From: an uncultured Lachnospiraceae bacterium
Lineage (GTDB): Bacteria; Bacillota; Clostridia; Lachnospirales; Lachnospiraceae
Assembly (NCBI GenBank): GCA_902779305.1
Contig: CACZBD010000008.1
Coordinates: forward strand, 62,001-126,000
Reading direction: 5' to 3'
Length of the DNA: 64,000 nt
Every line of letters begins with the position of its first letter. Positions within the stretch are counted from its first letter, which is position 1. The position numbers and the translations under genes were made by a program. The notes beneath the pieces were generated by a model. That model saw only the letters and a list, made by a program, of their open reading frames with translations, made no database searches and was not told the DNA's origin. Positions 8,891 through 18,238 of the stretch are shown piece after piece.

Positions 8891-9292
8891 TTATTCCTCT
8901 TCGTCTTCCGGAAAAGCCATGTCCATGATCTTTTCATCATCCGGACCGTCTTTTTCCGCTTTTTTGGAAGCAAAATGATTGACCAGATCCGGCACCATGT
9001 CCAAAATCTTTGTGATGGAATCCTGATTCTTGATATTGACAAGTCTTGTGGTGCCATGAGAGATCACGAGAACTGCGGAAGGTGCCATTTTACCGGTCAG
9101 ACCGCCTGCACCGTTATCTTTCTTTTCACCTCTGAATTCACCGGCGCCAACACCGAAAGATACATCCACAAAGGGAACGATGATCGTGTCACCGATCTGT
9201 TTCGGTTCACCGACAACCGTCTTGGAACTCAAAAATCCGTCCATTCCTTTCAGCAGTGACTCCACAACTTCGTTAAAACGCCTCTCTCCCAT
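8891..9292 (-). CDS. ytfJ: GerW family sporulation protein YtfJ
   Basis: Homologue of the Bacillus forespore-expressed protein YtfJ/GerW, linked to spore germination; the molecular activity is unknown. The 133-residue protein shows the family signature: a short N-terminal helix, DTIIVPFVDVSFGVGAG, a glycine-rich GGLTGKMAPSAVLVI segment and a charged C-terminal tail. It follows the DUF2953 (ytfI) gene by 2 bases; the ytfI-ytfJ pair is conserved in spore formers. Presence of the pair fits a spore-forming lineage but does not prove that this strain sporulates. Confidence 0.93.
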   Translation of the reverse strand: MGERRFNEVVESLLKGMDGFLSSKTVVGEPKQIGDTIIVPFVDVSFGVGAGEFRGEKKDNGAGGLTGKMAPSAVLVISHGTTRLVNIKNQDSITKILDMVPDLVNHFASKKAEKDGPDDEKIMDMAFPEDEEE

Positions 9293-9294
9293 TG

Positions 9295-10212
9295 TCAGGC
9301 CTCCTTTTTAAGGTCTTTGATCAGTTTCTTCAGATCTTTGTTAAAATACAGTTTCCAGCCGGCGATCAGCAAAACGATCAGGAATACGCGTCCTTTAAGA
9401 TCGGCATTGCCGGCAAGCGCTTTTTCGTCAAATAACGGATCCAGCTTAAGATGGCTTCCTACAAACGGATACAGGAGCGATGCAGCCACAAGCACCTTTC
9501 CCGTGGTATCCGGCTCCTCAAAACCGACTTTTGCATAAACGTGCCATTTTCTCGGTCTGATGGCTCTTAGGATCTTAAACACCTGTTGCAGAACAAACCC
9601 GAATGTTTCCCTGTTTTTCTCGTTTGTGATAAGATCCAGATAATAAACCGCATTCTCTTTGAAGGAAACGATCTTTTGATAAAATGCGTTTGCCTTCTCT
9701 TTAAAGTTTAGCAGAAGATCCGTGATTTTTCCAAAAAATTCTTTCAGTTTCGAAAAAAAGCCCTGCTTTTTCTCTTCGCCGGTCCCTGTTTCGTCCGCCT
9801 TTTCAACGGTTTCCGGTTTTTCACCGGTTACGGCTTCCGTTCTCTCTGCCTGTTCCTGTTCAAACCCTTCCAGTGTGATCTCATCCTCATTAGGCGTTCT
9901 GGAAAGAGGCTTTTCTTTTTTGGGCTTTTTTTCTTTCCGGGGTTTCTTTTCTTTTTTCCCGCCGATCTTAAGGGGGATCCCGAAGATCCTGATCTTATAA
10001 GAAAGCCCGTTTGTATCATAGATCAGCCGAAAAGAAAGAATATGCAAAAGCCATGAGAACCGTGCAAACGCATCAATATTTTCCTCATACTTTCCGCTGA
10101 TCCGGTACCTGATCGGAACAAACAGCACAAGCAACAGGATCAGAAGGATCAGTCCTATGAGAGAAAGCAGTGTAATCCCCAAAATCTTCAGGATCAGCAG
10201 AAACACACTCAA
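9295..10212 (-). CDS. DUF2953 domain membrane protein (YtfI-like)
   Basis: Sporulation-associated membrane protein of unknown activity, 305 residues. It has one strong N-terminal membrane helix (about residues 5-33, leucine/isoleucine-rich), then FVPIRYRISGKYEENIDAF typical of the DUF2953 start, a long lysine/glutamate-rich low-complexity stretch (about 85-155), and the DUF2953 core with a conserved C-terminal segment. The start codon is a TTG at 10212, overlapping the stop of the preceding gene (TTGA) with AGGAG eight bases upstream, so translation is probably coupled. The partner of ytfJ. Confidence 0.85.
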   Translation of the reverse strand: MSVFLLILKILGITLLSLIGLILLILLLVLFVPIRYRISGKYEENIDAFARFSWLLHILSFRLIYDTNGLSYKIRIFGIPLKIGGKKEKKPRKEKKPKKEKPLSRTPNEDEITLEGFEQEQAERTEAVTGEKPETVEKADETGTGEEKKQGFFSKLKEFFGKITDLLLNFKEKANAFYQKIVSFKENAVYYLDLITNEKNRETFGFVLQQVFKILRAIRPRKWHVYAKVGFEEPDTTGKVLVAASLLYPFVGSHLKLDPLFDEKALAGNADLKGRVFLIVLLIAGWKLYFNKDLKKLIKDLKKEA

Positions 10213-10550
10213 TTTTTCTTCTCCTGTTCGCCAAGCCTTCTCAGCAGTTCCGTTTTGATGCCGGAATACGTGTGGAAAGCATCATAGTATTCTTCATGGA
10301 TCCTTTTAACAAGCAGGAATGCCGCCTGTTCGTTTTCCGCAAGTCCGATCACATCATGATCCCTGTGTCTGAAACTGCGCTGTTTGAAAAGCGCAATCGG
10401 TAAGATGTCCAGCACATCATGTTCGCCTGTAGCGATCGTGATCAGAAAGTATCCAACCATCCCGGTCCCGGTTCTGATCCCGTTTTTGATCTTTTTGACT
10501 TGATCCGAGGTCTTATCCGTTACATAAAGCGGGTTTAAATACCGAATCAT
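10209..10550 (-). CDS. Conserved small protein of unknown function upstream of ytfI-ytfJ
   Basis: I do not recognise this 113-residue protein. It has no clear membrane segment, signal peptide, or metal motif. Notable features are an N-terminal VTDKTSDQVKKIKNGIRTG segment, a hydrophobic GYFLITIATGEHDVLDILPIALF stretch that may be a core beta-sheet, a charged middle (RSFRHRDHDVIGLAENEQAAF) and a helical C-terminus. Its stop overlaps the start of the ytfI-like gene by four bases, so it is probably part of the same operon and possibly the same sporulation-related function (inference). The start ATG has AGGA upstream. Confidence 0.75.
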   Translation of the reverse strand: MIRYLNPLYVTDKTSDQVKKIKNGIRTGTGMVGYFLITIATGEHDVLDILPIALFKQRSFRHRDHDVIGLAENEQAAFLLVKRIHEEYYDAFHTYSGIKTELLRRLGEQEKKN

Positions 10551-10573
10551 ATCCCATCCTGCTCTTTGCTCTT

Positions 10574-10603
10574 AAAAAAGGCTATCGTATTCTGCCGATA
10601 GCC
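10574..10603 (-). terminator. Rho-independent terminator after the Nudix gene
   Basis: On the minus strand GGCTATCG, an 8-base loop and CGATAGCC are followed by six T. It separates the Nudix gene from the ytfI-ytfJ unit. Confidence 0.88.
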
Positions 10604-10616
10604 CCAAAACCTCTTC

Positions 10617-11063
10617 TTATTCGTGGTTCTCCCAGAGATTTTTTCTTTTCATGCCCTGATATTCCGAATACGCGCGCTCCAGGATCTGTCTTTCGTTGGA
10701 AAACTTCAGCAGATGATAAGCTTCATGATACTTGTAATATCCGGAATCCACAAAATACTCTTCACGTTGTGGCTTACTGTAATAATTCTCGCCCTTCATC
10801 AGATACCAGTGTACTTCTTTTTCAACGGTATCTTCCGGAACAGTAAAGGAATAATGACTTTTCCCGACATACTTGACGATGGATGCTCTTGCGCCGGTCT
10901 CTTCACGGACCTCTCTTAAGGCCGTGTCTTCATATTCCTCGCCTTTTTCTACAGTTCCCTTTGGCAATACCCAGCCTTCGTACTTGTTACGAAAGTTTTT
11001 GTAAAGCAGTAATACCTTGCCTCGAAAAATAACCACACCGCCACAGCTCGTTGCTTCAATCAT
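10617..11063 (-). CDS. Nudix hydrolase
   Basis: Hydrolase of nucleoside-diphosphate-linked substrates; the exact substrate cannot be told. The 148-residue protein has a perfect Nudix box: Gly36, Glu42, Arg50-Glu51-Val52, Glu54-Glu55 and Gly57-Ala58. The N-terminal SCGGVVIFRGKVLLLYKN and GWVLPKGTVEKGE segments resemble (di)adenosine-polyphosphate or diphosphoinositol-type Nudix enzymes, which suggests house-cleaning. It is a single-gene unit with its own promoter and terminator; AGGAGG lies 7 bases from the ATG. Confidence 0.9.
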   Translation of the reverse strand: MIEATSCGGVVIFRGKVLLLYKNFRNKYEGWVLPKGTVEKGEEYEDTALREVREETGARASIVKYVGKSHYSFTVPEDTVEKEVHWYLMKGENYYSKPQREEYFVDSGYYKYHEAYHLLKFSNERQILERAYSEYQGMKRKNLWENHE

Positions 11064-11111
11064 TGCAATGCCTCCTGTATGGTGTGTTATAGAAGTCTAT
11101 AACTGTGAATC

Positions 11112-11140
11112 AGTATAGCATGAAACGCTGAAAGCGTCAA
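11112..11140 (-). promoter_or_regulatory. Promoter for the Nudix gene
   Basis: Minus strand TTGACG (11135-11140), 17-base spacer, TATACT (11112-11117). The -35 lies only a few bases past the stop of the upstream penicillin-binding protein gene, with no terminator between them. Confidence 0.8.
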
Positions 11141-11145
11141 ACTTA

Positions 11146-12603
11146 TCAATACCTTCCGAAATAAGCGTCAAAAACGTTTCTGGCAACCGGAACGGCCACA
11201 TCTCCGCCCGATCCGCCGTCTTCCACGATGACCGTAACGGCGATCTTCGGCTCTTCCCTTCCGGCGTATCCCGTAAACCAGGCATGGCTGCGGCTTTTAT
11301 CCGTGGTATATTCTGCGGAACCGGTCTTTCCGGATGCCGTATATCCGACAGTATCCTTTAGTTTTGTCGCCGTTCCCGTCTGCACCACTTCTTCCATCAG
11401 CCGCTGCATCTTTTTGGCATAGCTTCTGCCCACAAGTCTGCCGAATTCCGAAGGTTTGGTTTCCTTGACCGGATCATCATATGCCGTATAGATCCCGGAA
11501 ATGACATAGGGATCCATAAGAATGCCGTCATTGGCGATGGCCTGGGTAATGAGATTCATATGAAACGGCGTGATCATGGTCTTCCCCTGTCCGATCGCCG
11601 TCTGCATCACTTCCCCGATGCTTGAGGAGGATTTTAACGGGATCGTGCTCTGCCTGTAGGAATAAGGCGACGGAATAGCCGCATCAAAAAGCAGTTCGTT
11701 GCAGGTCTGTTTAAATGATCTTCTGTTCAGTTGTGTGGATATATTTGCAAAACTGGAGTTACATGATTTTGCAAAAGATTTCGTAAAATCAAGTTCTCCG
11801 TGCTTGATCCCATGGTAACAGTTGATCACGTTTCCTTCATAGGTAAAGGATCCTTTGCAGTCAAATGCATAATCATCCGGATCCGAATGCTCTTTTAAAT
11901 ACGCCAGGGCCGTTACGATCTTAAAGGTGGAACCCGGTGGGTACAGTCCCTGCGTAGCGCGGTTTAAAAGAACGGAGCGTTCTTGATCGGCATTCAGTTC
12001 GTCCCAGTTTGTAAGGATCGTATTCGGATCAAAATCCGGTTTGGACAAAAGGACCAGGATCTCTCCCGTCTTCAGATCCGTTGCGATCACCGCGCCGGAT
12101 CTGTTCCCCATGGAAACATCCGCAACCTGCTGCATATAAACATCCAGCGTCGTAACCACTTTGTTTCCGGGATTTTTCCTCCCCGCAAAATCATTTCTGA
12201 GCCGCTCTCCGATATAAACATCCGATGTCAGCAGTTTGAAGTTGGCAATGGATTCGATCCCGATCTTACCGTGGGAAGTAAACCCGATCGCATGCGCAAA
12301 AAGATGCTGATAGGGATACACTCTCCTCTCGTTGCCCTCTTCATCCGTTTCCGTTTCGGCAAGTACCTCATGATCCCTGCTCAAGATCTGCCCGCGCACG
12401 ACTTTTTTGGCATACAGATCCTGCCTTTTGTTATAGGGATTGCTGATCAGATCTTCACTGTAAAACTGCGTATAGATAAAAAGATAACCGATCAGAAGGA
12501 TAAAGATGAGTACAAAAGCATACGTGATCACAAGGATCTGCCGGTTTCCGGGATCCATGGGCTTCTTTCTGTTGTTTTCACTTTTTCGAAACAGTTGAAA
12601 CAT
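11146..12603 (-). CDS. Class B penicillin-binding protein (transpeptidase)
   Basis: Peptidoglycan D,D-transpeptidase anchored in the membrane. The 485-residue protein has one N-terminal membrane helix (about 23-45), a short pedestal domain, and the transpeptidase domain with all three active-site motifs: SxxK at Ser225-Lys228 (STFK), SxN at Ser280-Asn282, and KTG at 426-428. The small non-catalytic region resembles PbpA-type class B enzymes rather than long FtsI/SpoVD forms. It begins 6 bases after the RodA/FtsW-type gene, the usual glycosyltransferase-transpeptidase pairing, so the two proteins probably form one elongation, division or sporulation synthase; which one cannot be decided here. 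Confidence 0.92.
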   Translation of the reverse strand: MFQLFRKSENNRKKPMDPGNRQILVITYAFVLIFILLIGYLFIYTQFYSEDLISNPYNKRQDLYAKKVVRGQILSRDHEVLAETETDEEGNERRVYPYQHLFAHAIGFTSHGKIGIESIANFKLLTSDVYIGERLRNDFAGRKNPGNKVVTTLDVYMQQVADVSMGNRSGAVIATDLKTGEILVLLSKPDFDPNTILTNWDELNADQERSVLLNRATQGLYPPGSTFKIVTALAYLKEHSDPDDYAFDCKGSFTYEGNVINCYHGIKHGELDFTKSFAKSCNSSFANISTQLNRRSFKQTCNELLFDAAIPSPYSYRQSTIPLKSSSSIGEVMQTAIGQGKTMITPFHMNLITQAIANDGILMDPYVISGIYTAYDDPVKETKPSEFGRLVGRSYAKKMQRLMEEVVQTGTATKLKDTVGYTASGKTGSAEYTTDKSRSHAWFTGYAGREEPKIAVTVIVEDGGSGGDVAVPVARNVFDAYFGRY

Positions 12604-12609
12604 GAAAGC

Positions 12610-13932
12610 CTATCCTTTACGAAGTTTATGCTGCTCTTCCTTCACGGAGATATACATCCCCTGGATCAGGGAAAACGTGATCAGGGAAACCATGACGGAA
12701 CTGCCGCCGTAGCTGATCAGCGGAAGCGTTACGCCCGTTAAGGGGATGAATTTGGTCACCCCGCCTAAAGTCAAAAGCACCTGAAATCCGTACATCACGG
12801 AAAGCCCGACGGCCAAAAGCTTATAAAACCGGTTATGAAAGCGCATGGCGATGTTTAAGAACATGACCAGGCAGCTGACGCAGATCAGGATCAGACACAT
12901 ACCGAAGATCACGCCGAGTTCCTCGCAGATCGCGGCAAACACAAAGTCCGCTTCCACCACGGGGATCGTTTTCGGTGCCCCCTGCGCAAGTCCTAATCCG
13001 AACCATCCTCCCGTTCCGATCGCGAACAGCGACTGTGAGACTTGATAGCCGGCGTTTTCGATGGTGGCGATCGGGTCTATGAAGGCCGCAACCCTGTTCC
13101 TGACATGGGAAAACAGGAAATACGAAGCAACGGATGCGACCGCTCCGAAAACAAGTCCCAGCAGGAAATAGTAAAGTTTTTCGGTTGCCACATAGAGCAT
13201 GCAAAAATAGACGACAAAATACAGGACCGCCGATCCCAGATCTTTACAGAACACCAGCAGAAGCACATGGAAACCGGCCATAAAGGCAGAGATCAGGATC
13301 TGTCTGAAGGTGGCACTCTGATACAGCAGGCCCGCAACGGCAAAAGCATACGTGATCTTGATAAATTCCGACGGCTGAAAGGTAATGCCGAAAATGCTGA
13401 CATTCAGTTTGGAGCCGTTGATCACACGCGAAAACAGAAAGACCATGCCGATCGAAAAAATGCCGATGGCTGCAAAGATCCACGCCATTCTGTTGAATAC
13501 TTTACATTTCTGGAAAAAGAACGGCACAAACATACAGATCGCAAGCGTGAATGCCGCGATCGAAAACTGGCGGATCGCTTTTGCATGGGATAGTCTCGTT
13601 AAGATCAAAAATCCGACGGACAGAAGCATGCACATATTGTTTAAGATCAGACGGTTTGCATAGGGATACAGGTAGTGATACAGCAGCAGAACGGCAGCAA
13701 GGATCACCATCTGCATCAGAAAAAACCACAGGATTGAAAGATCCTTCAGAGTCAGGAGCAGGGACAGATATCCTGTTAAGAGCATAAAAAACATCCAGAG
13801 ATTCTGCCTGAAATAGATCTGTTTTCTGCTTTCTTCATTCGGATAGCGGAATACAAAGAAACATTCAAACGTATAGATCAGCATAAAAAGGATGATCAGA
13901 TATCTTGACAGGGCAATGATGATCGTATTCAT
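12610..13932 (-). CDS. FtsW/RodA/SpoVE family peptidoglycan glycosyltransferase
   Basis: SEDS-family polytopic membrane protein that polymerises lipid II, paired with the class B PBP downstream. The 440-residue sequence predicts about 10-12 membrane helices. The SEDS core is clear: a FGITFQPSEFIKITYA segment, FCKDLGSAVLYFVVYF, and the C-terminal GLGLAQGAPKTIPVVEADFVFAAICEELG-type region (split here by its acidic catalytic loop) and LPLISYGGSSVMV. The N-terminal ~90 residues are an extra set of helices compared with minimal RodA. Its ATG follows directly on the stop of the U32 peptidase gene. Confidence 0.9.
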   Translation of the reverse strand: MNTIIIALSRYLIILFMLIYTFECFFVFRYPNEESRKQIYFRQNLWMFFMLLTGYLSLLLTLKDLSILWFFLMQMVILAAVLLLYHYLYPYANRLILNNMCMLLSVGFLILTRLSHAKAIRQFSIAAFTLAICMFVPFFFQKCKVFNRMAWIFAAIGIFSIGMVFLFSRVINGSKLNVSIFGITFQPSEFIKITYAFAVAGLLYQSATFRQILISAFMAGFHVLLLVFCKDLGSAVLYFVVYFCMLYVATEKLYYFLLGLVFGAVASVASYFLFSHVRNRVAAFIDPIATIENAGYQVSQSLFAIGTGGWFGLGLAQGAPKTIPVVEADFVFAAICEELGVIFGMCLILICVSCLVMFLNIAMRFHNRFYKLLAVGLSVMYGFQVLLTLGGVTKFIPLTGVTLPLISYGGSSVMVSLITFSLIQGMYISVKEEQHKLRKG

Positions 13933-16068
13933 TTATTCCACGCCCCTTTTCAGATGTCCTTTTGTAAAAGGATAATCCGGTGTAAATGCTTCATGATCGA
14001 TGAGCAGGTGTTCAAACTGCCTGATCCTTTCCCGGATCTTTATTTCCGGTTCTGTTGTAAACATCAGACGGATGCTGTAAGGATGCAGTTTTTCGATAAG
14101 GTCATTTTCGTCATGAAGGGATAAAGGCATACTGTTGTACAGGACATTGTAGCAGTCCTCACAGCAGTTCTGCACCGGAAAATGCATGTTCATACGGTCC
14201 GTGATCTGGGTCATGCCTGCAGTCTTTTTACATTGTTCCCGTGTTTTTAATACACACTGCGCGCTGACCATCAGCGGGATCCTGCCATAAACGATCAGGT
14301 CTTCTCCGGTCACGTTCCTCTGAAGCAGTTCTTTTTTATGCAGTTCGACAGGCGCACAGGTGCGCGTGATCCCCAATTCATGAAAACAGGAAACCGCTTC
14401 ATGATTTAATGCATACAGATGCAGGTCGCCGATCAGTTCCTTCTGATGCCGGATCTTTTTCAAGGCATACAGACTTTCCGGATTCCTGACAAGAAATGCG
14501 GAAACACTTTGCATGGCAAGCACATGCGAGATCTTTTCGCTGTTTCTTGTGAAATAGTCTTCCCTGCAGATATAGGGAAGTGCCGCAACAAGCGTGCAGG
14601 ACGGCATCTCCTTTCTGTTTTGCAGCATTGTAAGGATCTGTGCTTCTTCCTGAACAAGCAGATCCAACGGAAGCGTCAGGATCCGTGTCGCGCTTTCCAT
14701 CAGCGCGGCCTCTGCCTGTTTTAAAGTAAGAACGCTGACATGAAGGAGCGATTTTTGACGTACCGGAACGGTAAGCGGTTTCTCATTCCTTATATTTTCA
14801 GGTTCTTTTCTGAAATAGCCGGCAAGCAGATCTAAGCAAAGCTGTTCCGTTAATTCCCTTCTTAATGCATTCAGTCCTGAAACCGGAAAGAACACATCCG
14901 GATCCATATCCGTTTCAAGATCCTTCAGCACAAATTCCGTCTGTCCGAGTTTCGAAAGCTGTTTTTGTACATCCTGCTTTGTCAATGCTTTTGTTTCCGC
15001 TTTCAAAACAGGATCCGAAGAAATGCAGGCACTGTGACCATTACATGACCCGGTCAGTTTTGCCGGTTCATTTTTTTGAAGGGTGATCTTTAAGGAAAGC
15101 GGCAGTTTTTCATGATCTTTTGTATAAAGGCCGGCAACAGTCTTACTTTCTTCTTCTGCAGCCCTTTCATATCCGCCCTTTTTGATCGTGACCATTTTTC
15201 TGCCGTTTCTTTGGAAATAATATCCGCTCTCATGTCCGCTTCTGGTATACAGTTTCGTAAGAACAGAAAGGTCATTAGGATCCACCGTATAGGGTTTGGC
15301 CGGATCCTTTCGATACGCATCCATATATTTCCTGTAGATCCCGACAACGCCCGCTACATAATCCGCGCTTTTCATCCTACCCTCGATCTTAAAGGACGCG
15401 ATCCCCGCATCGATCAGTTTCGGTAAGATCTCTAACGTACAGATATCCTTCAGGCTCAGCAGATATTCCCCGTCATAAGGAAGTCTGCAGGGCTGCGCGC
15501 ATCTGCCGCGGTTGCCGCTCCTTTCGCCGAGCATGCTGGATAACAGACATTTCCCGGAGTATGCATAGCAGAGCGCTCCATGAATAAAACATTCCAGTTC
15601 CGTATCCGTAAGACTGCGGATCCTTTCGATCTCGGAAAGCTGCAGCTCTCTTGCAAGCACAACACGGTCTGCGCCAAGCTCTTTGAGCAGAAGCACTCCG
15701 TCAAGATCCGTTACCGTCATCTGCGTGCTCGCGTGCAGCGGCAAAAGCGGAAACTGTTTTTTCAGAAGGCAGAACAGGCCGAAGTCCTGCACGATCACGC
15801 CGTCCAGTCCCCTCAGATAAAACGGCATCAGATAGTCACGGACCTGATCCATCTCCCGGCATTTCATGACGGTATTTAAAGTCAGATATACCTTTCTGCC
15901 GTATAAATGCGCATGGTCAATGGCCGAAAGGATCTCTTCCGACGAAAACCTTGCATATGCTCTTGCGGAAAAATCACCGCCTAAATAGACGGCATCGGCC
16001 CCCGCCCTGATCGCCGACAAAAAGCATTCATAATCTCCTGCCGGGGCCAAAAGTTCCGGTGTGTTCAT
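13933..16068 (-). CDS. U32 family peptidase with C-terminal DUF3656
   Basis: Member of the U32 family, whose better-known members (RlhA, TrhP, UbiU/V) act in RNA hydroxylation or modification rather than proteolysis. The 711-residue protein starts with the family hallmark MNTPELLAPAGDYECF, carries the U32 signature ECFIHGALCYAYSGKCLLS and the GNRGRCAQPCR cysteine cluster that would hold an Fe-S centre, and ends with a long DUF3656-type extension. RlhA-like 23S rRNA hydroxylation is a reasonable guess. Two ATGs are possible; the one at 16068 has AGG at 9-base spacing and the canonical N-terminus, while the one at 16077 has no spaced ribosome site. Confidence 0.88.
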   Translation of the reverse strand: MNTPELLAPAGDYECFLSAIRAGADAVYLGGDFSARAYARFSSEEILSAIDHAHLYGRKVYLTLNTVMKCREMDQVRDYLMPFYLRGLDGVIVQDFGLFCLLKKQFPLLPLHASTQMTVTDLDGVLLLKELGADRVVLARELQLSEIERIRSLTDTELECFIHGALCYAYSGKCLLSSMLGERSGNRGRCAQPCRLPYDGEYLLSLKDICTLEILPKLIDAGIASFKIEGRMKSADYVAGVVGIYRKYMDAYRKDPAKPYTVDPNDLSVLTKLYTRSGHESGYYFQRNGRKMVTIKKGGYERAAEEESKTVAGLYTKDHEKLPLSLKITLQKNEPAKLTGSCNGHSACISSDPVLKAETKALTKQDVQKQLSKLGQTEFVLKDLETDMDPDVFFPVSGLNALRRELTEQLCLDLLAGYFRKEPENIRNEKPLTVPVRQKSLLHVSVLTLKQAEAALMESATRILTLPLDLLVQEEAQILTMLQNRKEMPSCTLVAALPYICREDYFTRNSEKISHVLAMQSVSAFLVRNPESLYALKKIRHQKELIGDLHLYALNHEAVSCFHELGITRTCAPVELHKKELLQRNVTGEDLIVYGRIPLMVSAQCVLKTREQCKKTAGMTQITDRMNMHFPVQNCCEDCYNVLYNSMPLSLHDENDLIEKLHPYSIRLMFTTEPEIKIRERIRQFEHLLIDHEAFTPDYPFTKGHLKRGVE

Positions 16069-16097
16069 GTTCTTCATCCTGTATATAATGGGATCGT

Positions 16098-16130
16098 AAA
16101 AAAAAATAACCGGGCAGGAAGCCCTGCCCG
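16098..16130 (-). terminator. Terminator after zapA
   Basis: CGGGCAGG-4-base loop-CCTGCCCG followed on the minus strand by GGTTA and nine T. It lies between zapA and the U32 gene, so the U32-RodA-PBP unit needs its own promoter, which I cannot place with confidence. Confidence 0.88.
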
Positions 16131-16137
16131 ATCTATG

Positions 16138-16503
16138 TTATCTTTTTCTGTCGGTCAACTCGTTCTGGTAATCCCGGATCATCTTTTCCTTACTTTCGAG
16201 CTTGATCTGCGAAGCGATCAGCTCATGTTTCAGATCGTACAATTCCCGGTCTTTGGCTTCGAGTTCTTCCTGCAGTGTTTCGATCTGTTTCTTGGCTTTG
16301 AAATAGTCATCCGCCACATTCAGCTGCAGGAGGATCCCCTGCATGTCGAGCGGCTGTCTGCGAAATGATTCGACCTTGTTATACTCAAAGATCTTGTTAT
16401 TGATATAGGAGGCGACCTTCTGCAGATATTCCTCACTCTCATATCCGCTCAGTGTGATCACCTTGCCACCGATAATGACCTCAGCATCATTTTTTGTTGC
16501 CAT
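16138..16503 (-). CDS. zapA: Cell division protein ZapA
   Basis: FtsZ-ring associated protein that bundles FtsZ filaments. At 121 residues it is slightly longer than Bacillus ZapA. The N-terminal globular domain reads EVIIGGKVITLSGYESEEYLQKVASYINNK, diagnostic of ZapA, and the rest is a long coiled coil (about residues 55-118). The open frame continues eight codons upstream, but the ATG at 16503 has GGGGGAT just ahead of it and gives the standard start. Confidence 0.93.
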   Translation of the reverse strand: MATKNDAEVIIGGKVITLSGYESEEYLQKVASYINNKIFEYNKVESFRRQPLDMQGILLQLNVADDYFKAKKQIETLQEELEAKDRELYDLKHELIASQIKLESKEKMIRDYQNELTDRKR

Positions 16504-16539
16504 ACTTATCCCCCCTGATCCTAACAACCATCAAATAAG

Positions 16540-16567
16540 ATTATAGCAGAATCCGTTCAAAAAACAA
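16540..16567 (-). promoter_or_regulatory. Promoter for zapA
   Basis: Minus strand TTGTTT (16562-16567), 16-base spacer, perfect TATAAT (16540-16545) with TGC before it (extended -10). It sits just past the ruvB stop. Confidence 0.7.
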
Positions 16568-16578
16568 CAGCGAAATGC

Positions 16579-17601
16579 TTATTCCGTAATACCGTCCGCA
16601 TTTTCATCAGGCTTTTGGATCCCAAAATGAAGATAGGCTGTTCCGGTGGCCACCCTGCCGCGAGGCGTCCTGTTGATAAACCCGTTCTTGATCAGATACG
16701 GTTCATAGACATCCTCGATGGTTCCCGCATCCTCTCCGATGGCGGCGGCAATGGTGTCAAGACCTACCGGTCCTCCGTCAAATTTATGGATCATGGTCAG
16801 GATCAGGTTCCTGTCCACATGATCCAGACCCATTTTATCAACATCCATCATATTCAGGGCATCCACCGCAACATCATAGGTGATCTCCCCGTCATAACGG
16901 ATCTGGGCAAAATCACGGACCCGCTTCAACAATCGGTTAGCAAGTCTCGGCGTACCTCTGCTGCGTCTTGCAAGTTCCGCAGCGCCCTTCGGATCGATCT
17001 TTACATCGAGGATCTTAGCGGAATGCATGATGATCGTCTGCAGCTCTTCCGGTGTATAGAATTCCAGTCTGTGGATCACGCCGAAACGGTCTCTTAAGGG
17101 AGCAGTCAGAAGACCTGCGCGGGTGGTCGCACCGATCAGGGTAAATTTCGGCAGATCGAGACGGATCGAGCGGGCGCTTGCGCCTTTGCCGATCATGATA
17201 TCGATCGCATAATCTTCCATGGCGGGATACAGCACCTCTTCCACCTGCCTGTTCAGCCTGTGGATCTCATCCACAAAGAGGACATCGCCTTCCTGCAGAT
17301 TGTTCAGGATCGCAGCCATTTCTCCGGGTTTCTCGATCGCAGGACCGGAGGTGGTCTTGATATGGACACCCATCTCATTGGCGATGATCCCGGCAAGTGT
17401 TGTCTTTCCAAGTCCCGGAGGCCCGTAGAACAGGACATGATCCAGAGGATCGTTACGCTTTTTGGCTGCCTCGATATAGATCTTCAGGGTTTCCTTTGCT
17501 TTCTTTTGTCCGATATAGTCTTTCAGATACTGCGGCCGAAGGCTGCCCTCGATCCGGACATCCTCTTCGGTCAGATTGGTTTCGATCGTTCGTGTTGCCA
17601 T
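16579..17601 (-). CDS. ruvB: Holliday junction branch migration helicase RuvB
   Basis: Hexameric AAA+ motor that drives Holliday junction branch migration with RuvA. The 340-residue protein has the family length. Visible: the N-terminal [13 protein letters not shown] motif, Walker [10 protein letters not shown] with Lys66, Walker B DEIH from Asp111, sensor I IGATTRAG, the arginine-finger region LRDRFGV, and the C-terminal winged-helix domain. It lies 34 bases after ruvA. No ruvC is present, which is normal for this group; RecU is the usual resolvase in Firmicutes. Confidence 0.98.
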   Translation of the reverse strand: MATRTIETNLTEEDVRIEGSLRPQYLKDYIGQKKAKETLKIYIEAAKKRNDPLDHVLFYGPPGLGKTTLAGIIANEMGVHIKTTSGPAIEKPGEMAAILNNLQEGDVLFVDEIHRLNRQVEEVLYPAMEDYAIDIMIGKGASARSIRLDLPKFTLIGATTRAGLLTAPLRDRFGVIHRLEFYTPEELQTIIMHSAKILDVKIDPKGAAELARRSRGTPRLANRLLKRVRDFAQIRYDGEITYDVAVDALNMMDVDKMGLDHVDRNLILTMIHKFDGGPVGLDTIAAAIGEDAGTIEDVYEPYLIKNGFINRTPRGRVATGTAYLHFGIQKPDENADGITE

Positions 17602-17635
17602 CAGATCTCCTTCATGCTAAATATGATCACAATTC

Positions 17636-18238
17636 TTATATCATCAGTTTCAGAGCAGCCTTCAGAACACTTTCCACATCATCTTCATCCGTGATCTGCA
17701 CATTTCTGCAGGCTCTCATGGCATCCGTTGAAGAATAACCGAGCGCACAGAGCGCCTCCATGGCTTCCTGCCGGATTCCCGTAATATCCTGTTCCGTTCC
17801 CTGTACATGCTGCAGTTTCTGCTCGAAAGCATCCTGCGCGTCGATCTTATCCTTCAGATCCAGGATGATCCTCTGCGCCGTTTTGGCGCCGATCCCGGGA
17901 CATTTCGAGATTGTCTTCACATCGGAGGAAAGGATCGCAAAACGAAGATCATCGGTGCTCATGGCAGACATCACATTCAGCGCGACCTTCGGTCCGATCC
18001 CGTTCACCTGGATCAGCTTCTTGAAAAATTCCAGATCATCCGCCGTCAGAAACCCGTATAAAAGCATGGCGTCTTCCCTGACGCTCAGATACGTATACAC
18101 ACGGATCTCCTCTGACAGTCCCTGGATCATGTTGACGGACGATAAAGGCATGAAAATGTTGTATCCGACATTGTTCACATCAAGAACGATCCGGTCTTCA
18201 TGGATCCCCGCGACTTCACCCTTCAAAAAAGCGATCAT
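17636..18238 (-). CDS. ruvA: Holliday junction DNA-binding protein RuvA
   Basis: Tetrameric junction-binding subunit of the RuvAB complex. The 200-residue protein shows domain I (MIAFLKGEVAGIHEDRIVLD), the helix-hairpin-helix pairs (QVNGIGPKVALNVMS and KCPGIGAKTAQRIILDLKDK), and the C-terminal UBA-like domain that contacts RuvB (EAMEALCALGYSSTDA). It overlaps the end of the Gx-type membrane protein gene by 23 bases, so it is expressed with that gene and the NusG-II gene. Confidence 0.97.
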   Translation of the reverse strand: MIAFLKGEVAGIHEDRIVLDVNNVGYNIFMPLSSVNMIQGLSEEIRVYTYLSVREDAMLLYGFLTADDLEFFKKLIQVNGIGPKVALNVMSAMSTDDLRFAILSSDVKTISKCPGIGAKTAQRIILDLKDKIDAQDAFEQKLQHVQGTEQDITGIRQEAMEALCALGYSSTDAMRACRNVQITDEDDVESVLKAALKLMI

